This document shows, piece after piece, positions 1 through 7,101 of a stretch of DNA of 32,950 bases (the stretch's first letter is position 1; every line of letters begins with the position of its first letter). The DNA comes from Pirellulales bacterium (GTDB lineage Bacteria > Planctomycetota > Planctomycetia > Pirellulales > JAEUIK01): NCBI GenBank assembly GCA_019745975.1, contig JAIESQ010000138.1:1-32950 (forward strand). Direction: 5' to 3'. Position numbers and translations under genes: made by a program. Below the pieces are notes generated by a model. It did not search any database. It worked only from the letters and a program-made list of their open reading frames with translations, and was not told where the DNA came from.

Positions 1-176
1 GGTTTTAGGTGAGTTAACGCTACACCGTGTTTAAACCACCAGGAGCCCTCTTTCATAGAATCAGGCTCCGCCAGTGCGCTGCAACGCTGGCCCCGCGCGC
101 GTGTTCGCCGTCACTCCTTCACCGCGCAGCGATACAATCGGTCGTGATCTGCCAACTGCTGCACTCGGGTTCCCTT

Positions 177-1007
177 ATGCTCATCCTGGCGACGACTGAT
201 GTTACCGAGTGGATCGGCATGGCGTGCCTCGGCGCGTGCCTAGGCGCGAGCATCGGCCTCATGCTTCACGCCATCGTCGCCCGGCGTGTACGAACACCTC
301 TAACCCAAGTCGGTTGGAAAGCCGCCCTGGTGCGTGCCGGTGTCGAGCTCGTGGCGCTTTGGCTCTGGCTGTCCGCCACGCTGCCGCTATTGGCCTGGGG
401 TTTCTGGATCGGTGACAACGATCACTGGTTTTATCACTACGCGTGGTTATTTGCGGCGTTCATCGCTGCAGGAATCGGCGCCCTTTCCGTTTGGCGCTAC
501 CTGCGAGGCGCCGCCTCCAAAAGCTACCGCGCCGTTCATTTGTGGATTCCGATCGGTTTGATTGCCGCGATGGCGGGAGTTCGCTTCTACGACTTCGCCT
601 ACCGGATTGAAGGGTGGACTGCCGAAGACGCTGCGCACAACATTCTCGCGCGCATGCCATACGACGAGCCGGTCCGCCTGGTGGAAATGACGGCCGCCGA
701 GGGTCGCGACGTCGATCCAAGCCGTCGTAGGGTTTATTTGATCATGGGAGCCGACGAGCCGCGCGGTCGCATCGTCGTCGGCCGCTACCGTCGCTTCTGG
801 TGGACTTTTGGGAGCAATGAAGGATTTCCCCCGTCGCGAGAAGCGTTATCGCGCGCGAAAGAATTTTTGGAGAAGACCCCTTGGGACAAGGACGGGGCGA
901 GGTGGAGTTTGCAGACCATCGTGGAAAACTACCCGAACACCCCAGCCGCGGCCGAAGCCGGCGCGCTGCTCGAATCGCTCGAGCAGTCACCGACCAAGAC
1001 ACCGTGA
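177..1007 (+). CDS. Small polytopic membrane protein of unknown function
   Basis: A 276-residue protein I do not recognise. Hydrophobic stretches lie near residues 12-34, 52-77, 87-106 and 118-137, giving about four membrane segments, followed by a soluble C-terminal half of roughly 135 residues. The far C-terminus (IVENYPNTPAAAEAGALLE) resembles the end of a tetratricopeptide/YbgF-like repeat, where a residue pattern of the type YPNTPAAAEA is common. The frame is open from a GTG at 27, but that extension is Arg-rich and lacks a convincing ribosome site; the ATG at 177 starts directly before the first hydrophobic segment, so I prefer it. The gene stands alone: the downstream 770 bases are repeat-rich and non-coding. 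Function cannot be inferred. Confidence 0.7.
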   Translation: MLILATTDVTEWIGMACLGACLGASIGLMLHAIVARRVRTPLTQVGWKAALVRAGVELVALWLWLSATLPLLAWGFWIGDNDHWFYHYAWLFAAFIAAGIGALSVWRYLRGAASKSYRAVHLWIPIGLIAAMAGVRFYDFAYRIEGWTAEDAAHNILARMPYDEPVRLVEMTAAEGRDVDPSRRRVYLIMGADEPRGRIVVGRYRRFWWTFGSNEGFPPSREALSRAKEFLEKTPWDKDGARWSLQTIVENYPNTPAAAEAGALLESLEQSPTKTP

Positions 1008-1095
1008 TTCTTCGTCAGCCGGTAGGCCCGGCAATGCGCCAGCGCAGGCCGGAAACGACTCCCGTCCCCCGCGCGGCGCTGGGCAGGGCGCTACG

Positions 1096-1127
1096 ACAGG
1101 AGCCACCTGGCGCGCCAGCCTGCGTGC
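1096..1127. repeat. Dispersed ACAGGAG..CTGGCGCGCC element, copy A
   Basis: A 32-base segment beginning ACAGGAG and containing the perfect 12-base palindrome CTGGCGCGCCAG (1107-1118). It matches 19526-19557 with about five substitutions, one of which breaks the outer part of the palindrome. It sits just before the REP-like pair in both places. Confidence 0.5.
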
Positions 1128-1156
1128 TGCGGCGAGAGCCATCGCGAGACCAATTG

Positions 1157-1190
1157 GTTAGCTGCGGGATTTATCCCGCGCGCTAGCTCG
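1157..1190 (-). repeat. REP-like palindrome A1 (inverted orientation)
   Basis: Core hairpin GCGGGAT-TT-ATCCCGC (1164-1179) flanked by GTTAGC on the left and GCTAGC on the right, so the whole unit is an interrupted palindrome. It is the reverse complement of the type seen at 19774-19803. Together with 1240-1269 it forms a facing pair about 83 bases apart, as in bacterial BIMEs. Confidence 0.6.
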
Positions 1191-1239
1191 TAAGACGTCG
1201 CGCTACCACTGCGCGAGTTTTGATGTCGCGTCGAGCGTG

Positions 1240-1269
1240 CTAGCGCGCGGAGCAAGCTCCGCGGCTAAC
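1240..1269 (+). repeat. REP-like palindrome A2 (direct orientation)
   Basis: Core hairpin GCGGAGC-AA-GCTCCGC (1247-1262) with TAGC on the left pairing to GCTA on the right. The arms differ from A1 but compensate on both sides (GGAGC/GCTCC in place of GGGAT/ATCCC), so the fold is conserved more than the sequence. Confidence 0.6.
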
Positions 1270-1283
1270 AATCGCCCACGAGT

Positions 1284-1614
1284 ACCCGGACGCAAACTGC
1301 GCGATGTTACATTCGCCCCAAGTTGTGCCCACAATTTGAGTTCGGGTCCAATAGCAAAATACCCGGACGCAAACTGCGCGGTGTTACATTCGCCCAAAGT
1401 TGTGTTCTCTATTCGAGTTCGGGTCCAATATCAAAACACCCGGACGCAAAATGCGCGGTGTTACACCCGCCCCAAGCTGTGCTGTCCATTCGAGTTCGGG
1501 TGCAATGGCAACACACCCGGACGCAAACCGGACGATCACCCGGACGCAAATCGCGCGGTGTTACACCCGCCCCAAGCTGTGCTGTCCATTCGAGTTCGGG
1601 TGCAATGGCAACAC
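1284..1614. repeat. 77-bp tandem repeat array, four units plus a partial insertion
   Basis: Units start at 1284, 1361, 1438 and 1538, each exactly 77 bases, all opening with ACCCGGACGCAAA. Between the third and fourth full units a 23-base partial copy of the unit start (1515-1537) is inserted. The units at 1438 and 1538 are almost identical (only two or three differences, near the start), so that duplication is recent; the first two are more diverged. In each unit the opening ACCCGGAC can pair with GTTCGGGT about 60 bases later (8 pairs, one G-U), leaving a short CAATxxCAAxAC linker. No spacers are present, so this is not a CRISPR array, and 77 is not a multiple of three. Confidence 0.85.
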
Positions 1615-1628
1615 ACCCGGACGCACCC

Positions 1629-1662
1629 GGACGCAAATTCCCGGACAAACTTATTCTGGGGG
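1629..1662. repeat. CCCGGACAA-CTTATTCTGGGG dispersed element, copy A
   Basis: A 34-base element that begins GGACGCAAATTCCCGG and ends in a G-run. It matches 19930-19963 with a single mismatch. CCCGGA (1640-1645) can pair with TCTGGG (1655-1660) through a 9-base loop with one G-U pair, so it may be a small hairpin. Its opening motif is shared with every unit of the adjacent 77-bp array. Confidence 0.7.
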
Positions 1663-1740
1663 ATCCTCGATACCCCCCGATCGCGGCCCGCGACGTGATC
1701 GTGGGTCGTGCGCTCGCGCGATCGCTCTTTCCTCTCCACT

Positions 1741-1769
1741 GAACACCGAAAACTGAACACTGAACACTA
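1741..1769. repeat. TGAACAC short-repeat tract abutting a stop codon
   Basis: A 29-base tract built from GAACACCGAA, AACTGAACAC and TGAACAC-like words. It lies directly 3' of the lipoprotein gene ending at 1774: on the minus strand the TAG is followed by GGGTTAGTGTTCAGTGTT. A near-identical tract occurs at 19490-19518. Confidence 0.65.
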
Positions 1770-1773
1770 ACCC

Positions 1774-4212
1774 CTACTCCGTCACGCTCCAGGCCGTCAG
1801 TCCTTCGGTGGTCGAGATCAAGAGCACCGCTTGACCGTTGATCGTCGCCGTGGCGATGCCGCACGGGGCCGCGCCCAGCGTCCAGCGATCGACCAAGGCG
1901 CCGTCGGCGGCCAGCACGTGAATGGCCCCGTCGGCGCTGGCGACAATCCACCGGCCGGTGCTGCCGACGCGCCCGCCGGTAACCGCTTCGATCGGATGCT
2001 GATGCAAGCCTGGCGGAAGCTCATAGGTCCACAATTCCTTGCCGTCGAGCGCGAAACCAACCAGCGTGTCGCGGACCTGGTCGACCGGCGCCAAACCACA
2101 CCATTCCACCTGACCGTCGCCGTCGAGATCGGCGCTGGCGATCGAACGAATGAACCGTTTGCCCACGGTGATCTCAGCGCCAGCTTGACCCGTGGCGTCG
2201 AGGTTCACCAGCGTGCCGCGGCCATGAGCCGCCAGCACGCGCCGCTTGCCCTCGGCATCGCGGCCGGTCGTTGCCAGACGAAAGACGTTTTCGAGCGAAG
2301 CATGCTTCCAGCGGTCCTCACCTGCCAGCGAGACCACTTCGATACCGCGATTGCCCCAGTAACCGGAGACGACTTCCAATTGTTCGTCGCCATCAAGATC
2401 GGCCAACAGCACGTCGGCCACTTCGGCTTCGTCCTTGGGCAAGCTGAGCACGGTTTTCCAGGCGTCGTCGAACAAGTGCCACTGGCGCTGGGCGCTGGCA
2501 CAACCGACGAACCAGCGCCGTCCGTCGGCACCGGCGGCCGTGCGCAGCGAGCTCACCACGGCCGCCTGACCGACGTTCAGATCGTGCGTGGCGGCGACTG
2601 TGCCATCACCCTGGAGCTCGACGACCTTGTTCCAACCGTCGTTGACGAAGATCGAGCCGGCCGCTGGGCCCTCGTCGATCACCAGGATGTTGCCTGGTTG
2701 ATTGATGCCTTGCGCGGTCCAGAGCTTCGCGAGCTTGAGCGTGGTCGGTTCCGTGGCCGGCGCGATCTCGGCTTTGGCCGGTGCGTCGCTGGCGGCCGTG
2801 GCGGTAGTCAACGGTTCCTTGAGCCACGCTTCGTGTTCGCGCTTGCGTTCCTCGTAGCGCTCGCGCGCCAGGGCGTGCAGGCTTTCGCCGGCCAGCAGCG
2901 TTTCGATGCGCGTCGGCAGCTCGGTCGCCAGTTGCGGATTGAAGCCGACTTCGTTGTCTTCGACCGTACCGTCGGGCCCGAGCACGAAGAGATTGGGAAT
3001 GCCTTCGATGCCAAACACCTGGAACGCTGCCTGATTGTGGTCGCGGGCGATCGTCACACCGACCTTGATCTTGTCGAAGGCTTCGCGGAGCTTGGCGTCG
3101 TCGATATCGGGTCGATCGATGCTCACGGCCAGAAACAGTACCTTGTCGTTGCCGGCGAATTTCTGTTTAGCCGCGTCCAGGTTCGGCAGGCTAGCCAGGC
3201 AGGGCTCGCACCAGGTCGCCCAGAAGTCGACGATCACGATCTTGCCGGCCAGCGAGTCGCGGGTGAGCGGCGTGCCGTCGAGCCCTTTGAACTCGAAGGC
3301 GTCGATCTTGCTGCCCAGCAGCTTCGATGGCTCGGGTGGTCCGGGCACCAGGGCACGCGTATCGAATTGCGCGACGATCTTGGCGTCGCTCGGCACTTCA
3401 AAGGCGAAGGCCACGTCCTCGATCGGACGATTCACCTGCGCGGCGTGCAACTCAGCGGTCAGCGTGGCGTCTTTGACCGCGGTGCCGGTTTGTTGTTCGA
3501 GATACTTGGCCAGATCGCCTGCCGGAAAGTCGACACGCAACAGCAAGTGGCTCTTCTGGCTAACCCAGAAGATCAGCTTGCCGCCGGCGCGGTCGATCTC
3601 GACGCGATCGCAGGTTTCCTCCTCGAACTTCTCCGGCGTAAGCAGTTTCGGCGCGAACGTCCCTTCGAGGATCTGCTTCAAGAAGTCTTCAGTCAAAAGC
3701 AACGTCAACTGCGGCAGACTGCCGGCGATCTGCGCGGTGAGGGCCTGCCCAAGCGACTCATCGGCGTAGAGCGCCTCCTGCGTTAGGGTGGCCGGAGTGT
3801 CGAACTCGAGCACCTGGCCCGCGAGGTCGCCAATGGTAGCACGGACCTTACGACCATCGCTGGCGACCATGGCGCGGTAGCCCTGAATGCGCACGCGATT
3901 CGGTCGGGCAAACGAGACGGCAAACGGCACCTGCTCGGTGACCGGCTGCCCGTCGCTTCCGGTGAACTTGAGCCGCAGCTCGCCCGAGTCGGCATAGGTC
4001 TTGGCAGCTCGATACGTGGCACACATGTCGCGCAACACTTGTTCGGCTGCCGGACGCGCCGACGATCCGCCGCCAGGAGCACAGCCGGCAATGGCCGCGA
4101 GCAGCGCCAGTGCCGCGACGGCGCCGTGCCACGTCGATCGACGGCCCACTCGTTGCGCGCGGTTGGACGTATTTGCGTTGAGCGGCAAGTGGGTAGCGAC
4201 GCGATCCGTCAT
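1774..4212 (-). CDS. Lipoprotein fusing LolA-like, TlpA thioredoxin and FG-GAP/propeller domains
   Basis: An 812-residue exported protein. A positively charged N-terminus and hydrophobic stretch (about 30-43) end in a lipobox with Cys44 (IAGC), so it is probably lipid-anchored. Residues about 55-290 resemble LolA/DUF2092 domains (RPNRVRIQGYRAMV, then a beta-rich fold). Residues about 300-445 are a TlpA/redoxin domain with the active site WCEPC (Cys336, Cys339), predicted to reduce or isomerise disulfides in the periplasm. A charged linker (about 448-495) leads to a C-terminal region with FG-GAP/VCBS-like repeats (LLADLDGDEQLEVVSGYWG, ASADLDGDGQVEWCG). The combination is typical of planctomycetes; substrate unknown. 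It is divergent from the LarA-like gene, separated by about 240 bases. Confidence 0.88.
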   Translation of the reverse strand: MTDRVATHLPLNANTSNRAQRVGRRSTWHGAVAALALLAAIAGCAPGGGSSARPAAEQVLRDMCATYRAAKTYADSGELRLKFTGSDGQPVTEQVPFAVSFARPNRVRIQGYRAMVASDGRKVRATIGDLAGQVLEFDTPATLTQEALYADESLGQALTAQIAGSLPQLTLLLTEDFLKQILEGTFAPKLLTPEKFEEETCDRVEIDRAGGKLIFWVSQKSHLLLRVDFPAGDLAKYLEQQTGTAVKDATLTAELHAAQVNRPIEDVAFAFEVPSDAKIVAQFDTRALVPGPPEPSKLLGSKIDAFEFKGLDGTPLTRDSLAGKIVIVDFWATWCEPCLASLPNLDAAKQKFAGNDKVLFLAVSIDRPDIDDAKLREAFDKIKVGVTIARDHNQAAFQVFGIEGIPNLFVLGPDGTVEDNEVGFNPQLATELPTRIETLLAGESLHALARERYEERKREHEAWLKEPLTTATAASDAPAKAEIAPATEPTTLKLAKLWTAQGINQPGNILVIDEGPAAGSIFVNDGWNKVVELQGDGTVAATHDLNVGQAAVVSSLRTAAGADGRRWFVGCASAQRQWHLFDDAWKTVLSLPKDEAEVADVLLADLDGDEQLEVVSGYWGNRGIEVVSLAGEDRWKHASLENVFRLATTGRDAEGKRRVLAAHGRGTLVNLDATGQAGAEITVGKRFIRSIASADLDGDGQVEWCGLAPVDQVRDTLVGFALDGKELWTYELPPGLHQHPIEAVTGGRVGSTGRWIVASADGAIHVLAADGALVDRWTLGAAPCGIATATINGQAVLLISTTEGLTAWSVTE

Positions 4213-4347
4213 GGTCGTGCTTCCTTCGAATTCTCTGTGCGGTCAAAGTCGCCGGCCGCGCGCATTGCAGCCGGCGATAGTCGGCAAAAGTGCAATGTGG
4301 GGGCGGCATTATGAAAAAGCCTGCCCGATGCGTAAAGCTCGGTATCC

Positions 4348-4377
4348 TTGACCGGCTGGCGCATGCGTCGATAAGAT
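4348..4377 (+). promoter_or_regulatory. Sigma-70-like promoter candidate for the larA-like/ygfZ pair
   Basis: TTGACC (4348-4353), 18 bases, then TAAGAT (4372-4377), about 78 bases before the ATG at 4455. The -35 box matches consensus at five of six positions, the -10 at four. It lies in the gap between two divergent genes. Position and spacing support it; there is no experimental evidence. Confidence 0.4.
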
Positions 4378-4454
4378 TCAACGTCTTGGGGCGCTTAGCT
4401 TTGTGCGCTGGGAAACCGCCCGCATTTGAGTTGACCTGTCGTCAGAAGTTCGCC

Positions 4455-5687
4455 ATGGACACTGTTTTGCGCTACGGCTCCGATTCAACGCTGCGGCTCG
4501 AGGTCGACGACCGCGCGCTGGTGGCCGATTGCCTGGCTCCGCGCGGCAGCGGCGCTCTTGGCACGCGCGAGCTAGTGCGCGAAGCGATTGCCAGGCCGCT
4601 CGATTTTCCGCCGCTGACCAGTGCCGCCACGCCGGGCGATCGCGTTGTGCTGGCGATTGGTCCTGAAGTGCCGCAGGGAGCGGCGATCGTCGGGCCGATC
4701 ATCGAGGCCCTGCTGACAACGGGAGTTCGACCGGCTGATATCACGCTTCTGCTGGATACCGCCGCGACAGGACGGGACACCGATTTCCTCCGCCGCGACC
4801 TGCCGGTGACCGTCGGTGCGGGCCTGCGAATCGCGGTGCACAACCCAACTTCGCGCCAGGATGTTGCCTATCTGGCGGCGACAGCCGCCGGTCAGCCGAT
4901 CTATCTCAATCGTGTCCTGTGCGATGCCGACCTCGTCGTGCCGATTGGCTGCTTGCGCTGCGGCACGGCTCCGGGATACCACGGTGCCGCTGGGGGATTG
5001 TTCCCCACGTTCTCCGATGCCAAGACACTCGCACGCTATCGCGATCCGCGGCTGGCCCGTGCCGGCGCGGCGCTGGTCGAAACGGCGCGCCAAGAAGCCG
5101 AAGAGGTCGCCTGGCTGCTAGGCGTGTTGTTCAGCGTGCAAGTGGTCCCCGGTGCTGGCGACGAAGTCGTGGCCGTGTTGGCTGGCAATCTGAAGTCGGT
5201 TGCCCAACAGGGGCAGGTCGCTTGCGACGCGGCGTGGAGCCATTCGGTTCGGCGGCGCGCTAGCCTGGTCGTGGCGGCCGTTGAAGGCCCGCCGCAGCAA
5301 CAGACGTGGGAGAATGTCGGCCGCGCCTTGGCCGCGGCGGCCAGCGTGGTCGCGGATCATGGGGCAATTGCCCTGTGTTGCGATCTGACCGATGAGCCCG
5401 GCCCGGCCGTGCAGAAAATCGCCGGCGCCGAGAATCCTCGCCGCACCGTGCGCCAGTTGCGGCAGGATCGTCCCGCCGATCTGATCCCGGCGCTGCAGTT
5501 GGCCGCGGCACTCGAACGCGCGAAAGTCTATCTGCTCAGCCGACTGGACGACGAAACGGTCGAAGAGTTGGGTTTGGCACCCGTCGAAGATGCCGCCGAC
5601 ATCGCCCGACTCGCCCAGCGTCACACCAGTTGCATCGTGCTCGAAAGCGCCCAGCGCGCAATCGCCACGGCCGATGAAGACGCCTGA
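4455..5687 (+). CDS. LarA-like (DUF2088) protein lacking nickel-pincer residues
   Basis: A 410-residue protein of the lactate racemase (LarA, DUF2088) fold; the N-terminal half aligns through LVREAIARPLD, the Rossmann-like VVLAIG and the segment PGYHGAAGGLFPTFSDAKT (about 173-191). In true LarA the equivalent segment is GFSGGRKSVLPGIxSYKT, whose Lys (Lys184 in Lactiplantibacillus) binds the nickel-pincer nucleotide. Here that Lys is replaced by Gly, the later His200 position reads Arg, and the DHTRPxP and GxHR motifs are absent. Racemase activity is therefore doubtful; this is a diverged family member of unknown activity. I chose the ATG at 4455 because the upstream extension is not family-like. 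It ends five bases before ygfZ, so the two are probably cotranscribed. Confidence 0.75.
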   Translation: MDTVLRYGSDSTLRLEVDDRALVADCLAPRGSGALGTRELVREAIARPLDFPPLTSAATPGDRVVLAIGPEVPQGAAIVGPIIEALLTTGVRPADITLLLDTAATGRDTDFLRRDLPVTVGAGLRIAVHNPTSRQDVAYLAATAAGQPIYLNRVLCDADLVVPIGCLRCGTAPGYHGAAGGLFPTFSDAKTLARYRDPRLARAGAALVETARQEAEEVAWLLGVLFSVQVVPGAGDEVVAVLAGNLKSVAQQGQVACDAAWSHSVRRRASLVVAAVEGPPQQQTWENVGRALAAAASVVADHGAIALCCDLTDEPGPAVQKIAGAENPRRTVRQLRQDRPADLIPALQLAAALERAKVYLLSRLDDETVEELGLAPVEDAADIARLAQRHTSCIVLESAQRAIATADEDA

Positions 5688-5692
5688 AGCAC

Positions 5693-6700
5693 ATGAATGA
5701 TCCGACCACCGCGGTTGACCTGGATCTCCAGATCGACGCCCTGCTCGACGGCGTCGGCGTGGCCGATCTTTCGTCGCGCGCCCAGATCGAAGTCACCGGA
5801 CGCGACCGGGCGACTTTCCTGCACAATCTGTCGACAAACGAGATTCGCAAATTGCCGGTGGGCTCAGGCTGCGAGGCGTTCTTTTGCGACGCCCGCGGGC
5901 ATATTCAGGCGCATGCTTTCATCTATTGCCAAGCCGATTCGCTAGTGATCGACAGCGTGCCGGGGGCGAGCAGTTTGCTGCCGCATCTCGATCGCTATTT
6001 GATTCGCGAGGACGTGCAGCTTGTCGACCGCACCGGAGAGTGGTGCCAACTGCTAGTCGCCGGGGCGCGCAGCGCCGAGCGGATTGGGCGACTAACGGGC
6101 CTCGACGTGGCGACGTTGCCACGGCCGCTGTCGATTGCCGCGGCGACCCTCGATGGCATCGAGGTGCAGGTGCGCCGCCACGATTATGCCGGGCCCGCTA
6201 GCTTTTCGATCGTCGGCCGAAGCGAAGACCGGCCAGCGCTCCTCTCCGCGATCAGTGCGGCCGGCGCGACGCCGTGCGGTGACGAAGCCGTCGAAGCGGC
6301 GCGGATTGCTGCCGGAAGTCCGTTATTCGGAGTCGACATCACCCCGCGCCATCTGCCGCAGGAGGTTGCCCGCGGCGCGCGGACAATCAGCTTTGTGAAG
6401 GGCTGCTACCTGGGGCAGGAGACGGTCGCCCGGATCGATGCCCTGGGGCACGTGAACCGGCTGTTGTGTGGATTGCGGTGTGTCGATTCAGGGAAGTCGT
6501 CGGATTCGCAGTTTGCGCCGGGCGCCGCGTTAACCGTGGACGCTAAGCAGGTTGGCGAGGTGACGTCGTCGTCTCGTTCGGCGCGTCTGGGGACGATCGG
6601 ATTGGGCTACGTGCGACGCGAGAACGCTTTGCCAGGGAGCCGGCTTGAGTCGACGTCGGGCGCGGTCGAAGTGGTTCAACTCCCGCAGTTGAGGCGGTGA
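5693..6700 (+). CDS. ygfZ: YgfZ/GcvT-type folate-binding protein
   Basis: A 335-residue protein with the GcvT-like fold of the YgfZ/IBA57 family, which uses tetrahydrofolate to help maintain or assemble iron-sulfur clusters. The hallmark signature KGCYLGQE is present at residues 236-243, with the conserved Cys238, followed by the usual VARIDALGHVNRLL segment. The length is typical. The ATG at 5693 lies five bases after the stop of the LarA-like gene, suggesting translational coupling. Nothing appears truncated. The neighbour does not explain the role; YgfZ genes move freely between contexts. Confidence 0.9.
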   Translation: MNDPTTAVDLDLQIDALLDGVGVADLSSRAQIEVTGRDRATFLHNLSTNEIRKLPVGSGCEAFFCDARGHIQAHAFIYCQADSLVIDSVPGASSLLPHLDRYLIREDVQLVDRTGEWCQLLVAGARSAERIGRLTGLDVATLPRPLSIAAATLDGIEVQVRRHDYAGPASFSIVGRSEDRPALLSAISAAGATPCGDEAVEAARIAAGSPLFGVDITPRHLPQEVARGARTISFVKGCYLGQETVARIDALGHVNRLLCGLRCVDSGKSSDSQFAPGAALTVDAKQVGEVTSSSRSARLGTIGLGYVRRENALPGSRLESTSGAVEVVQLPQLRR

Positions 6701-6780
6701 GCGGCCCTGTGCGCCACGCGCCGCTATCGGCACCGGGATGACGGACCGCGGAACGCGTAAACCACGGCGATATTCCCCCT

Positions 6781-6807
6781 TTGCGCCGGGGTTGGCGGTC
6801 CTATAAT
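6781..6807 (+). promoter_or_regulatory. Promoter candidate for the rpmI-rplT-pheS-pheT operon
   Basis: A perfect TATAAT (6802-6807) preceded by TTGCGC (6781-6786) at a short 15-base spacing; an alternative -35 is not obvious. It would give a leader of about 85 bases. The leader contains CCCCGT/ACGGGG arms (6818-6823 and 6843-6848) and a perfect 14-base palindrome CCGCCGGCCGGCGG (6875-6888) ending nine bases before the rpmI ATG, where it could limit ribosome access. Confidence 0.5.
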
Positions 6808-6897
6808 GAGCGATTCACCCCGTCCCCCCTGGTGTGTGGTCAACGGGGCGCAAATGGCCTAGCTGTCAGCGGTTCCGCCGGCCGGCGGTTGACGAAC

Positions 6898-7101
6898 ATG
6901 CCCAAGCAAAAGACGCATAAGGCTTCGAAGAAGCGCTTTCGGGTCACCGGCACTGGCAAGGTTAAGCATCGCCACGCCGGCACAAGCCACCGCGCGACGC
7001 GCAAGACCCATAAGCAAAAACGACACCTGCGCGGCACCACGACGCTTTGTGACGTCGAGGCCAAGCGCATCAAGCGAGCGTTGGTCGGCGGCAGTTATTG
7101 A
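6898..7101 (+). CDS. rpmI: 50S ribosomal protein L35
   Basis: A 67-residue, highly basic protein starting MPKQKTHKASKKRF, the usual L35 opening, with the family's RHAGTSHRATRKTHKQKRHLRG core. L35 is a small component of the large ribosomal subunit that packs against 23S rRNA. The frame is open upstream to 6781, but the ATG at 6898 gives the standard length and N-terminus. It is first in an operon with rplT, pheS and pheT; infC, often upstream, is not adjacent here. Confidence 0.97.
   Translation: MPKQKTHKASKKRFRVTGTGKVKHRHAGTSHRATRKTHKQKRHLRGTTTLCDVEAKRIKRALVGGSY

Larger units (their letters stand above)
1008..1773. repeat. Repeat-rich intergenic block A (composite repeat cassette)
   Basis: This 766-base stretch holds no credible gene. 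In order it contains an ACAGGAG..GGCGCGCC element (1096-1127), two REP-like palindromes in opposite orientation (1157-1190 and 1240-1269), a 77-bp tandem array (1284-1614), a CCCGGACAA..CTTATTCTGGGG element (1629-1662) and a TGAACAC-type short repeat (1741-1769) touching the stop codon of the minus-strand gene at 1774. The same families in the same order occur at 19487-20056. Reading frames across it are open only because the repeat lacks stops; the 77-base period rotates the frame with every unit, so protein coding is unlikely. Confidence 0.75.

Noticed and set aside
1284-1614. CRISPR array or integron attC sites
   Set aside because: The repeats are contiguous without unique spacers, and I could not find attC core sites (GTTRRRY/RYYYAAC) in consistent positions.
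1237-1742. Several open frames of 120-150 codons across the 77-bp array
   Set aside because: The 77-base period shifts frame with each unit, and the encoded peptides are only translations of the repeat. No ribosome site or family resemblance.
1831-3786. 651-codon open frame on the plus strand
   Set aside because: It is the antisense shadow of the lipoprotein gene, which has a lipobox, a TlpA active site and clear family sequence on the minus strand.
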